Positions 1-9,500 of a DNA stretch of 64,000 nucleotides are shown piece by piece. Below the pieces are notes generated by a model. It was given only the letters and a program-made list of their open reading frames with translations, made no database searches and was not told the DNA's origin. Location of the stretch: the NCBI RefSeq assembly GCF_013394855.1, contig NZ_JABMLK010000001.1, forward strand, positions 2,313,501-2,377,500, given 5' to 3'. The stretch is from Limnobaculum xujianqingii. GTDB lineage: Bacteria; Pseudomonadota; Gammaproteobacteria; Enterobacterales; Enterobacteriaceae. Numbering within the stretch: position 1 is the stretch's first letter; the number at the start of each line of letters is the position of its first letter. The position numbers and the translations under genes are program-made.

Positions 1-1961
1 TGGGTAATACCAGCGAATATCGTGGTTCCTTTATCCGCTTCGTCAATTCCGAAGAAGCTGAGTTACTGCCAGAATTAAATGGAGCACTGGTCAATAATGC
101 TGATATCAGCGGCCGTCTGGCAGGAACAGATGCTGCTATTTATATTGCACCCAATGCGCTGGTTAACAATATAAATATAATGAATGGTGCCCGTCTGGAA
201 GGCGCTATCTATTCTGACTATAACCAAAAAGATGACAGTGAACAGCAACGCCTGACCCACCTCACTTTTGGTAAATTAGCCGATGACAGTGGCCGGGCAA
301 CCGATGAAGCTGATGCCAGTTTCAATTTGCGTTACGACAATAATATTCAAGGCATCAACAACCTGGCATTGGAGCTATCAGGAGGGCAAACCTCCCTCAA
401 TGGGATTCATCAACTCTATAGCGTTAATGTCGCTTCAGATGCCAGGCTGGCAGGTAACAGCCAATATACGCTAAACAGTAACGGATTATTCACTAACCAC
501 GGAGTTATTGCTCCGGGTAACTCTATGGGTAAAATCGATATACTGGGCAACTACCAACAGGGTGAGGATGGACAACTACTGCTTGAAATTGCCAACGATG
601 GTTCCAGCGATATATTTACCGTTAGTGGTACTGCGGATTTAAATGGTCAGTTAACCTTTGTACCTCAGGCCGGCTGGTATCCGGGTGGCTGGACACAAGA
701 TACTCGTAGCATGTTGAGCTTCGGTTCAACAACTGGAGAATTTAGCGAAATCAACAGCCAATTTGAATCATTAACCCTGAAATTACAGATTACTCCTCAA
801 GGTAATGGCCTGTATCAATTATCCATGCTGCGGGATAATAATGCTTATAGCCAATATGCTTTAGATGACAACGCCCGGCGAGTTGGTCGCGCATTAGACC
901 AGATCGTCATGAATGCCCAGTCCGATTTGCAGCCACTGTTTAGCACGCTGGACTTTATCGATAGCACCACTATTGCCAATGCGCTAAACCAGCTTTCTCC
1001 GGCCAATTATAGCGCCATGTTTGCCAGCGCACTAAACCGTGAACAGCAAATTACAGACATTATCAGCATTCAAAGGGCATCTGCCTCTGACCGTTCTGAA
1101 ACCGGATCTCGAGCTTTTGCCATTCCGTTTGGCGGTGGTTTCTGGCAAGACCGGCAAGATAACAGCGTGGGATATAACGCTTCCAGCTATGGCGTTATCT
1201 TTGGTGCCGAGAAACCTTATGAAGCAGCCCCTGACTGGACATTAGGATTCCACGGTGCGGTTAGCGGTCAAACGGTAAAAGTTAAATCACCGGAGAACGG
1301 TACCGGAAAAACGACTGCATTTAATTTAGGTCTGCATACTCGCTATACACAAGACCCAATGGCAGGTTTGTATCTGTTTGGTAACGGACGTATTGGTATT
1401 GAAGATGGTTCAATGGATCACAGCGTCAGAGTGGGTAATTACCGTACTAATAATCAGTCCGACTGGACTGGTCTGAGCGGTTCGTTGATGGCTGGTGGTG
1501 GTTATAACTGGAAACTAACACCTGAATTCAGCGCCGGACCTGTTGCCGCACTGAACTATACGGTGTTATCTCATCCGGACATTAATGAGAACGGCTGTGA
1601 CAGCGCCTGTCTGGAACTGGATGCTAAAAATTTTAACTCACTGCGTTCCAGTATCGGTATTGGCAGTTCACTGGATCTGTCGCGAACAACAGGTCAGGGA
1701 TTTAAAGCCAGCCTGCAACTTACCTGGAACCATGAATATCTGGATACTGATTTGGTGCAAAATACCAATTTCAGTGGATATGATAATGTTTCATTTAGCA
1801 GTAAGAATCGGATCACCAGTCGTGACTCCGCAGGCGTTCAGGCAAATCTGAGCTATCAGATTAATAAAGACGTGACGGCGAATGTTGGTGTATCCAGCGA
1901 TCTGTTCCGTTCTGGCTATAACAATGTATCGGGGAATGCTTCGGTGAACTGGCGTTTTTAA
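1..1961 (+). CDS. Autotransporter (type Va secretion), C-terminal part; 5' end outside window
   Basis: The reading frame is open to the left edge (first full codon at base 3), so only the last 650 or so residues are present. The first part is a Gly/Asn-rich beta-helix-like passenger with short repeated phrases such as LVNNINI, APGNSMG and GNYQQGE. From about residue 380 to the end is the autotransporter beta-barrel: alternating hydrophobic strands with many aromatic and Gly residues, ending in WRF, the C-terminal aromatic signature read by the BAM complex. The passenger is presumably displayed at or released from the cell surface. No protease motif is visible in the part present, so its function is unknown. 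It ends just before a stem-loop shared with the convergent gene. The barrel call is secure; the role is not. Confidence 0.9.
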   Translation, partial: GNTSEYRGSFIRFVNSEEAELLPELNGALVNNADISGRLAGTDAAIYIAPNALVNNINIMNGARLEGAIYSDYNQKDDSEQQRLTHLTFGKLADDSGRATDEADASFNLRYDNNIQGINNLALELSGGQTSLNGIHQLYSVNVASDARLAGNSQYTLNSNGLFTNHGVIAPGNSMGKIDILGNYQQGEDGQLLLEIANDGSSDIFTVSGTADLNGQLTFVPQAGWYPGGWTQDTRSMLSFGSTTGEFSEINSQFESLTLKLQITPQGNGLYQLSMLRDNNAYSQYALDDNARRVGRALDQIVMNAQSDLQPLFSTLDFIDSTTIANALNQLSPANYSAMFASALNREQQITDIISIQRASASDRSETGSRAFAIPFGGGFWQDRQDNSVGYNASSYGVIFGAEKPYEAAPDWTLGFHGAVSGQTVKVKSPENGTGKTTAFNLGLHTRYTQDPMAGLYLFGNGRIGIEDGSMDHSVRVGNYRTNNQSDWTGLSGSLMAGGGYNWKLTPEFSAGPVAALNYTVLSHPDINENGCDSACLELDAKNFNSLRSSIGIGSSLDLSRTTGQGFKASLQLTWNHEYLDTDLVQNTNFSGYDNVSFSSKNRITSRDSAGVQANLSYQINKDVTANVGVSSDLFRSGYNNVSGNASVNWRF

Positions 1962-1988
1962 ACTATTCCAGCATCTTCGTTAAAAGTA

Positions 1989-2014
1989 TGCCCTGCCTAA
2001 AAACAGGGCATTAC
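1989..2014. terminator. Stem-loop between convergent genes
   Basis: A perfect 7-bp inverted repeat (TGCCCTG / CAGGGCA) with an A-rich loop sits between the autotransporter stop at 1961 and the minus-strand gene ending at 2030. The minus-strand side continues into a T-containing tract, so it probably acts as a bidirectional terminator. The T-tail on the plus side is weak. Confidence 0.55.
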
Positions 2015-2029
2015 ATCAATATTAGTCAA

Positions 2030-2767
2030 TCAGCCTGGATTCAACAAAAAAACCACCTCCCCCCTATAGTGAGGAGATTGTGATAGTCGCTGCTGCCACT
2101 GCTTATCCCACTCACCATGCTGAACTAAACCTACGCGAAAAGGTATAGTTAAACCAAGTAGCGCGGGTAAATAGGCATCATAGTTAGTAACAGTCTTACG
2201 CCCCTGATAGGTTTGCACCACCAGTTCATCCACCGGCAGTTGATTAAGCTGATTAACATTACCGGTTTTCGCCCAGTCCAGCAGACCCGTAACGCTTAAA
2301 GGACAATCTTTTGGCAGCTTGTTCCGAACCCGGCTTAAAAACTCTGCATATTTATCAAGTTGGTAGCTGGCGGCATCAAAATCAATTTGAATACCCACGT
2401 GCTGATTGCCTGCTGCAACCCACTTTTCCCGCAGCGTTAACATGGCATCCAACATTGGCTCCGGAATATCCAGCGTAGTAACCCGTATTGATAACCAAAG
2501 CTTGGGTGCCTTTAATCGACTTACCGGGATCCCTTTGCTCCACAACCGGGCTTTTCCCTGCTGACGGACAATTTCTCCCTGATAGAGATAAAGCTCAGAC
2601 ATCTGATGTAGCACGGGCTGAGGACGAACCCCAGCCCATAGCCAGAACTTCTGATACTGACTGGCATCAACCCCGCTTTGAGCAACACAAACCATCGGGC
2701 TCAATAGCAGGCTGAATACCAGCAGAATGCGTTTGGTTACCAGTAGTAACGCAATTTTTCTGCCCAC
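2030..2767 (-). CDS. DUF3142-family exported protein
   Basis: This 245-residue protein opens with a hydrophobic segment (residues 5-29, ending near VCVAQ) that looks like a signal peptide. The body carries FWLWAGVRPQP, the IQIDFDA stretch and an ELVVQTYQGR stretch, which I associate with DUF3142, a family of unknown function with a barrel-like glycosidase-type fold. The start is taken as the GTG at 2767, which has AAAGG six to seven bases upstream. It overlaps the stop of the preceding gene (2737) by about 30 bases, so the two are probably translationally coupled. The partner is a large periplasmic TPR-like protein. The family call is from memory of motif patterns and the function is unknown. 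Confidence 0.7.
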   Translation of the reverse strand: MGRKIALLLVTKRILLVFSLLLSPMVCVAQSGVDASQYQKFWLWAGVRPQPVLHQMSELYLYQGEIVRQQGKARLWSKGIPVSRLKAPKLWLSIRVTTLDIPEPMLDAMLTLREKWVAAGNQHVGIQIDFDAASYQLDKYAEFLSRVRNKLPKDCPLSVTGLLDWAKTGNVNQLNQLPVDELVVQTYQGRKTVTNYDAYLPALLGLTIPFRVGLVQHGEWDKQWQQRLSQSPHYRGEVVFLLNPG

Positions 2768-4905
2768 ACCGAACCTTTGTAATCACGCTTTAACTGCTGG
2801 AACCAGGATTTACGCACATTGCTGTCAATTTCCTGCCCATCGCAACTGTTGTAGCCTGAAGGGGCATAACACATGATCGCCCGATACAGGGCATAGCTTT
2901 TATCTTCCGGCTCTGCACCAGGATTGGCGATTACTTGCTGATAGCGAGTTAAACGGCTCTGAGCTTTGCCTTTAAACATGGCGGGTGCATCATTTAGCTG
3001 CCACTGTAAACCATACTCCATTCCGGTATCGACGTGAGTTTCGGTTAAGCGGAAAAATTCCCCCATACAGTTAAGCGCATGTCCATCTTTAGGCTGACTG
3101 GTCAGTACTTCTGCGGTCTTATCCAGAGATGCACAAAGGTAGCCTTTCTCGGTATTGCTACCATCCCAGTCAAATAGAGTGATATTCACATCACCCAGCT
3201 TCTCTTTATCAAACTTCAGTGACACTGAATCTTTACCCAAAGCGCGATCTTTCAGGTAATCCGAATAATTCCCGGTAATCAAATCCCGGGTAAGTAACGT
3301 ATGCAGCGCAATAACACGTTCTTCATTATTTACACCAGAAGCTACCTGTTGGCGTAACAGCGAAGCATTGGCCACATCTTTTAATACTAAAGAACGGAAG
3401 CGAAGTGAGGTAACCGGACTGTTGGCAGCAAATACCAGTTCAGGTTTTCCCTGATAGGCCAGTGAATTAGTTAGCATTAACTGCAGGAACTGCTGCTGAA
3501 TAGCAGTGGTTTTTAAAGTTAGTAAATGACGCCAGTGCGCTTCTGCCTGAGGCCATTTTTTCTGCGCCTGTAACGCCTGCCCCAAAAGAACCTGCAGGCT
3601 GAAATCTACAGTATCAGTCAACGCTTGTGTGGTCGCAGCAGGAATAGCAGACTCTACTTTGGCATAATCTTTTGGCAGATAAAACAGCCAGGCATTATGT
3701 AAATAGTTCCATGCCGAAGCCATACCCGCCTTTTCAAACATAGGTTTATAACCGTTAATTTCTGCTTCAGTAACCAGAATCGCATTGGGGCGGGACTGAT
3801 AGCCTTCCCGCAAACGGCGTAGCGTTTGAGTCAGAGTTAACATTGGCGTTTCTGGCGCGGAAACAAATTGATTATCGATATCCTGCCATGCGTAGCTGCT
3901 CAATAATTTGGTATCAATTTCATTAATCAGAGACTGTAGCATCTCCATATTGGCTGCCCGCCCCAGCGCCTGTTCTGAACTTTTAGCCAATTCATTCCAT
4001 TCAGAAGCAAACCAGTAAATACGGCGATACAGGTCTTGAGTTGATGTCGCATAGCGCCCGGTCGGATAAGCCGTAAGATAATCCTTCGCCTTCTGAGCAG
4101 CCAGCGAGGTCAGATTTTTATCGCTTTTGGTTACGTCAAACATCTCATACTCATCCAGGGCATGTTCAACGGCCTGATTTAGCGCCACGCGAAATAACAT
4201 GTAAGTCGCAGTTTCCGCTACCCAAGGCTGACTCGCCTTTACCAGATTCTGAAAGCCCGCGGTCGCCTCACTAAAGTTGCCATTATAAAAATAGGCGGCG
4301 CTGAATAAATAATTATGCAAATCGGCAGCATGTGATTTTTCAGGGAACGCAGCGGTTGAAACGTCTGCCAGCTCGGGATCGATCAGGATGTTCATTCGCT
4401 GATGGGCTAAATCTTTGCGTTGTTCCGGCGTCAGTTCTTTATCATCAATCAATAGCTGAAAAAAGTGAGCCAACGCTGCAGGCGTATTAGACACCATTCG
4501 ACCACGGCCCCCCAACAGCATCTTATCCGACAGATCCAAAGAGCTAATATCAACCCCTAATTGATCCGCCAGCTTTTTAATCGCTGGTATATCAACTTCA
4601 GTGAAAGCAAAACCATATTCATTAACACCAGACGGAGGCGCAACACGAGGAATATTAAAAGGCAATTCACGACTGCGACCAGGTTCAGCCGCTAAAGGTG
4701 CATACGCTGAAGCAAATTGGTGCTTATCTGATTCCAGTAACAACAAGTTTGCACGGGTATCGTTGCTTACCCATAAAAATGGATAACTGCCAAGAGGCAG
4801 GGAACATGGGGCTAACCAAAAATCACATCCATCACCATCAAAAGATGCCTGCACTGGCTGACACAATAATCCGGTAAGGCATACCGCTAAAAATAGCTTT
4901 TTCAC
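2737..4905 (-). CDS. Large exported helical-repeat (TPR-like) protein of unknown function
   Basis: A signal peptide (KKLFLAVCLTGLLCQPVQA) opens a protein of about 720 residues. The central region (roughly 180-520) is alpha-helical with TPR-like spacing, for example LGQALQAQKKWPQAEAHWRHL, and the C-terminus has paired cysteines (CYAPSGYNSCDG). It probably works in the periplasm. Start choice: the longest ORF begins with TTG at 4914, but AGGGAG lies nine bases before a GTG at 4905, which also gives a tidy signal peptide; GTG at 4911 is possible. It is the first gene of a two-gene unit with the DUF3142 protein. No catalytic motif was recognised. Confidence 0.75.
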   Translation of the reverse strand: MKKLFLAVCLTGLLCQPVQASFDGDGCDFWLAPCSLPLGSYPFLWVSNDTRANLLLLESDKHQFASAYAPLAAEPGRSRELPFNIPRVAPPSGVNEYGFAFTEVDIPAIKKLADQLGVDISSLDLSDKMLLGGRGRMVSNTPAALAHFFQLLIDDKELTPEQRKDLAHQRMNILIDPELADVSTAAFPEKSHAADLHNYLFSAAYFYNGNFSEATAGFQNLVKASQPWVAETATYMLFRVALNQAVEHALDEYEMFDVTKSDKNLTSLAAQKAKDYLTAYPTGRYATSTQDLYRRIYWFASEWNELAKSSEQALGRAANMEMLQSLINEIDTKLLSSYAWQDIDNQFVSAPETPMLTLTQTLRRLREGYQSRPNAILVTEAEINGYKPMFEKAGMASAWNYLHNAWLFYLPKDYAKVESAIPAATTQALTDTVDFSLQVLLGQALQAQKKWPQAEAHWRHLLTLKTTAIQQQFLQLMLTNSLAYQGKPELVFAANSPVTSLRFRSLVLKDVANASLLRQQVASGVNNEERVIALHTLLTRDLITGNYSDYLKDRALGKDSVSLKFDKEKLGDVNITLFDWDGSNTEKGYLCASLDKTAEVLTSQPKDGHALNCMGEFFRLTETHVDTGMEYGLQWQLNDAPAMFKGKAQSRLTRYQQVIANPGAEPEDKSYALYRAIMCYAPSGYNSCDGQEIDSNVRKSWFQQLKRDYKGSVWAEKLRYYW

Positions 4906-4994
4906 TTGCACCAACTCCCTGTCATCACTGAATTCATTCGCCGTTTTTTATCATATTATTTATGGGTTATCACCATATGATTGTTCACCAAATC

Positions 4995-5483
4995 TCAGGC
5001 TGATTCCGAAAATTCAACTTGCTCTGGTTTAACAATACGTTGGTAATCTTCCACATTAAGCAACAGCGATCTTTCTAACGATCCGGCATTAAAAACCATC
5101 TCGTCCAATTGTTGAAATAGCAAAGGGTCAACCACCAGCTTAAGGTCAGGATGAAAACTAAAAGGAGGGATAGCACCAAACACACACTGAGTTAGCGCCA
5201 TCACTTCTTGTGGACTGGCCAGTGATGCTCGCGTTCCGCCTAATTTTTGAGCCAGCATTAGCAAGTTAGCTTTACGATGAGCAGGAAGTACTGCCAAAAC
5301 ATGTTGCTTGATACCATTGCCTTTTACATGGCACACCAGTGCCTTAGCTCCCTGTTCAATTTGCGTTCCTCTGGCTTTAGCCGCCTCTTCAGAACGCCCG
5401 GCACTGGCATGTTCAATGACCCGATAGCGAGCCTGCCCACCATCTAATAAAGCAATAAGCTGGTTAAAAATAACTGATGACAC
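4995..5483 (-). CDS. yeaK: YbaK/YeaK-type mischarged aminoacyl-tRNA deacylase
   Basis: The product closely matches E. coli YeaK: GAKALVCHVKGNGIKQHVLA, GGTRASLASPQEV and GAIPPFSFHPDLKLVVDP follow in the same order. YbaK/ProX-like proteins hydrolyse amino acids wrongly attached to tRNA. The conserved Lys in the KGNGIK segment is part of the family active site. The open frame runs up to 5579, but the real start is very likely GTG at 5483: it is preceded by a strong AGGGAGG five bases upstream and gives 162 residues, near the usual 167. It is divergent from the DauR-like regulator, and about 120 bp of shared upstream DNA separates them. Confidence 0.9.
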   Translation of the reverse strand: MSSVIFNQLIALLDGGQARYRVIEHASAGRSEEAAKARGTQIEQGAKALVCHVKGNGIKQHVLAVLPAHRKANLLMLAQKLGGTRASLASPQEVMALTQCVFGAIPPFSFHPDLKLVVDPLLFQQLDEMVFNAGSLERSLLLNVEDYQRIVKPEQVEFSESA

Positions 5484-5606
5484 AATGTCCTCCCTTTGTA
5501 AGGTGCAAGATGCCGGAAAGCATACTCGTTCCCCCATCAAATATGCTATAAACTTCTTATCATATTGTATAAGAGTCAACAGAAAGTAAAATCGGATACC
5601 AGACTG

Positions 5607-6266
5607 ATGCCATCAAATAAACAACCCTCTTCACCTGCTGAAAATGAAAATCAACTATTACTGCGTGAAGCGAAAAAAATAGCGACGGCGCTGGGTAAAA
5701 TGTTTGCCCCCAGCTGTGAGGTGGTATTGCACGATCTGACTCACCCGGAACATGCCATTATCGCTATGGAAAACCCGCTTTCGGGACGCCAAATTAGCGA
5801 TCCGGCAACAGAGATGGGTCTGGCAAGAATTCAGGACGATCAATTTCCTGATGTAGTACAAAACTATGAAAATCACTTTCCCGATGGCAGGCCAGCTAAA
5901 AGCACCTCGATAGGACTAAGAAACAGTCAGGGAGAATTCGTCGCAGCCCTGTGTATGAATCTGGATATTTCGCTATTTAATACCATGCAGCAAGTGCTCA
6001 GCCAGCTAACCGCTGTGAATAACCACGAAGCCCCGCTGAATGAATCACTAAAATCATGGAAACTGGACGACATCAAAACAGAGATCAACCACTACGCCGC
6101 CACACTAAACACCCAGCCTCGTGCCCTCACCTCTCAACAGCGACAAAAACTCATCCGCCACCTATCCGATCAGGGAATGCTCCAGCTACGCGGAGCCGCT
6201 ACCACCGCCGCCGACACCCTCGGCATCTCCAGAGTCTCAATTTATAACGCCCTGAAAGGGCAATGA
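5607..6266 (+). CDS. YheO/DauR-family transcriptional regulator
   Basis: A protein of about 219 residues with two recognisable parts. The N-terminal YheO-like PAS domain (about 15-120) contains GKMFAPSCEVVLHDL and the GLRNSQGEFVAALCMNLDIS core. A C-terminal helix-turn-helix (about 170-219, HTH_22) ends in LGISRVSIYNALKG. The best-known member, DauR, represses D-arginine utilisation genes; the ligand here is unknown. The open frame can start with TTG at 5565, but ATG at 5607 fits the usual family N-terminus better. It lies divergent to yeaK and is followed by a clear terminator. Confidence 0.85.
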   Translation: MPSNKQPSSPAENENQLLLREAKKIATALGKMFAPSCEVVLHDLTHPEHAIIAMENPLSGRQISDPATEMGLARIQDDQFPDVVQNYENHFPDGRPAKSTSIGLRNSQGEFVAALCMNLDISLFNTMQQVLSQLTAVNNHEAPLNESLKSWKLDDIKTEINHYAATLNTQPRALTSQQRQKLIRHLSDQGMLQLRGAATTAADTLGISRVSIYNALKGQ

Positions 6267-6289
6267 ATTTTTAAAATTGAACATAAACA

Positions 6290-6317
6290 AACGGCAGCCT
6301 GTTGGCCGCCGTTTTTA
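6290..6317 (+). terminator. Rho-independent terminator after the DauR-like gene
   Basis: AACGGC pairs with GCCGTT around a short GC-containing loop and is followed by a T-run, 24 bases after the stop codon. This is the canonical intrinsic terminator form. Confidence 0.85.
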
Positions 6318-6357
6318 ATTGATGACAAAATCTGGTGACTTAGCCATGGCCCTAATA

Positions 6358-6517
6358 GCTAATCGTTGGGAGAGACGGGTGTTGGGGTCGACTTGGCGTA
6401 AGCCAACGAAGTGCCCCTAACCCGGCTAGGCCCAACGCACTCCAAAGCTAAGTACAAACGGTCTTCCGGCCGAGCACATGAGCTATATTCGCTCAATTGT
6501 TTTTACGGCCGGAATAC
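6358..6517 (+). repeat. Structured interspersed repeat, copy A
   Basis: One of four copies of an element of about 160-170 bp. Predicted stems: P1 CGTTGGG (6364-6370) with CCCAACG (6431-6437); P2 CGGGT (6376-6380) with ACCCG (6420-6424); an inner GGGG/CCCC; P3 TTGGC-GTAA-GCCAA (6393-6406); and a separate P4 TTCCGGCCG (6464-6472) with CGGCCGGAA (6506-6514). Copies C and D carry CCGCC/GGCGG at P2, a paired change. It lies between the 3' ends of the DauR-like gene and the giant autotransporter. No open reading frame of note and no transposase were seen. It may be a REP/MITE-like element or a non-coding RNA. Confidence 0.85.
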
Positions 6518-6578
6518 CCATTGATGCCGATTTAATTCATTTATCAGCACCCAAAGACCACCATCCCCATCACCCCAA

Positions 6579-9500
6579 TCAGAACCTAACCTTAAACCCT
6601 ACCGATCCAGCAACCGACGATTCCACCTGAGAGTCATTGCTGTTATTACTGTAGGTTTTCCCCACTTCACCATAAGTTTGTACCTTATCGCTAATGTTCC
6701 AGGTGCCACCAATAGCCACTTCAGTACTCTGATAGTTTTGATCTGAACTTAACGAAGTACTGGCAACGTTATTACTGAAGCGAGAACTATCTTTACCGCC
6801 AGATAGCCCCTGCCACAGGTTTACGCGCACATACGGCTGAATTTTCCCTTTATCGGTTGGATAATCACCCACAATACGAACTCCCAAGCGACCAATTACC
6901 GAATCATCTGAATCCATTGATGCTGTAGTATTAGAGTTGCCACTCAGGCCAATACTATCAAAATCGCTATATTGATAGATTATCTGAGCCTGAGGTTCAA
7001 TTCGCCATGCACTCTCAGCAATTCGGAAAGGTTTGCCCATTTCAAGGGAGGCCATCAACGTATTACCATCAGGATGATAGTTGGTACTCCCGGTTTTCAG
7101 ATTCACATCAATGCTGTGGTTACCATATTGCAACACACTGTCGAGATAAAAATCATTATCAGCGGTGTAAGTGGCATAACCACCCAAATAGAGCGAATTG
7201 GAGTCAATTGATCCCGCCGTTCCCCGGCTGCCGGAGAAATCACCAACCACGTTACTATTAACATCCATCACCGAAGTATAAAAACCGGCTTTCCAGTTGC
7301 GATTGCTGTAAACATCAACACCAACCTGCAATCCAGTCATATGGGCATTCAGCTTAGAACCAACCTGATCGTTAAGGGTTAAATCAGAAGATTTACCAAT
7401 CATTCGGCCCCACACCCGATTTTCATGAGACAGCTCGCTGCCTTCATTAACGGTCAATTCATCCCCTACACGTTGGTGAAGAGTACCCAGAACCGCCAGA
7501 TCCGACTGACGAATCAGAGGTGCAACAGACGTCATCAACGGCACTTCCGGGCGATAGGCAGTACGTAAATACCAGTTCTCACCGCGGCCCTGAGCGTTAC
7601 CGGCAAACAGTTGATACTGATAAGCACCGGCTTCCAAATGGTCAGCCGTCAGAGCAAAACCATCACGGGAGCTTTGTGCGGTAGTAGTTGCGCCATTCAG
7701 AGCCGTAACCACCTCAATACCATCACCAACGCTCTGCCCACCTAACTGGCTGACATCAATATCCAGAATAGTTTTGCCAGATACGTTGCCGCCATCAATC
7801 ACCAGTCGGTCAGCGGTACCGTTACTACCCGGCTGCTGTTGGGCTGCTAATTTAATAACCCCATTCAGACCAACATAATCACCTTTAGCCGTCAGGGTTG
7901 AACCAACCTGTGCACCACGTAACGAGATGATTCCCTGATTCAAAATACCGGCAACGGTCTGGTTACTACCGCCGGTATCCAGTAAGGCATCACGACTTAC
8001 TACGTGGATAGAGCCAGCACTAAGCGTATTTGCACCCTGAGCCAACAATGTTCCCTGTTCCACCAGTGTTCGACCGGTATAACTATTTTGTCCGGCAAGT
8101 ACCGTAGTACCGCTACCTTGCTGCCACAATTGACCTGTTCCGCTCATCACACCATCAAGGGTATAACGGTCAGAGCGATCAACCTGTAATATTCCGTTAT
8201 TCAACACATCACCAGAAATACTACCAATAGTGCCGCCGGTACCTAATTTCAATGCGCCTTGATCTATCACCGTTCCGCCGGTATAGGTGCTGTCCTGAGT
8301 CAGGGTTAACTGACCTTCACCGGTTTTAGTTAATTTACCTTCACCGGTCACCGCGGTTAGCAATGAAACTACCTGACCCGCAGTATCAATAGCGCCACCA
8401 TAGCTACCAAGGCTAACTTCACGAGCAGTATCAAATGCCGCACCATAACGTAATGTACCGCCGTTAATGGTAATGCCGTTTGATATCAGCCCCAGATTGT
8501 TATCACCGGAGACTTGCAGCGTACCGCCACTGATGGTGGTACCTCCCAGATAATCATTATTACCGTTGAGAATTAATCTGCCGATATCCGCTTTATCCAG
8601 ACCGCCGCTGCCGGTAATTACACTATCAATAGTTGCAGTATAAGATGCGCCCGGCGCAGTACCATCGCCTACCCGAATCACCGTATCTGCCGTATTAGTA
8701 GTGATGCTGCCACCAGTAACCAAATAACCATCGGAAGCAAACTGTGCTCCGCTAATGCGAACCGTTCCCAGACTGTTATCAACCGTTACAGTACCTTTAT
8801 TACCCTCAAATACCGCAAAAGCATCATCACTGTATGGCGCATTAAATGCCCCTTCAGGCGTGGTTTCATTGGTAGTCCAGTTATCATTGCCTGCGCTGGC
8901 CTGCCATAGACCATCACCACCATCAATCGTATTATTGTTTTTCAGGTTACCGCCAGTGCCACCGGTACCATCCCAGAAACGTAAAGTGGTACCTGCACGG
9001 TTAACCAGATTCACCTGATTAGCAACTGAAGTCTGAACATACAGGTCTTCTGCCGCCACCGGACCACTGGCGATATCCAATACGTTATTAGTTAGAGAAC
9101 CGGTGTAGTTGATCAAGCGGTAAACACCCACATCAAATCGACCACCGGCAGGCTGGGTGATATTCAGTTTACCGTTGAGATCCAGATCACCGTTGACATT
9201 CATCAGGTCGTTATAAGCACCACCCGGGTGATAAGCCTGGCCCAGTTGATAATCCAGTTGAGCATTATCTGCCAGGGTCAGACCACCCATGGTTAATACA
9301 CCAACCTCACCAATGGTAGAGCCTGCTGCAATATGCCCATCGTCAGCTACGCTAACATGACCACCCAATACGCCAGAACCACCCAACGTAGTTTGAGCCA
9401 TAACGCTAACGTCACCCGTTGCAGTACCCTGCTGACCATTTACCAATAGGATACCCTGTTCGATCAGCGTATTACCGGTATAGCTATTGTTACCGGAGAA

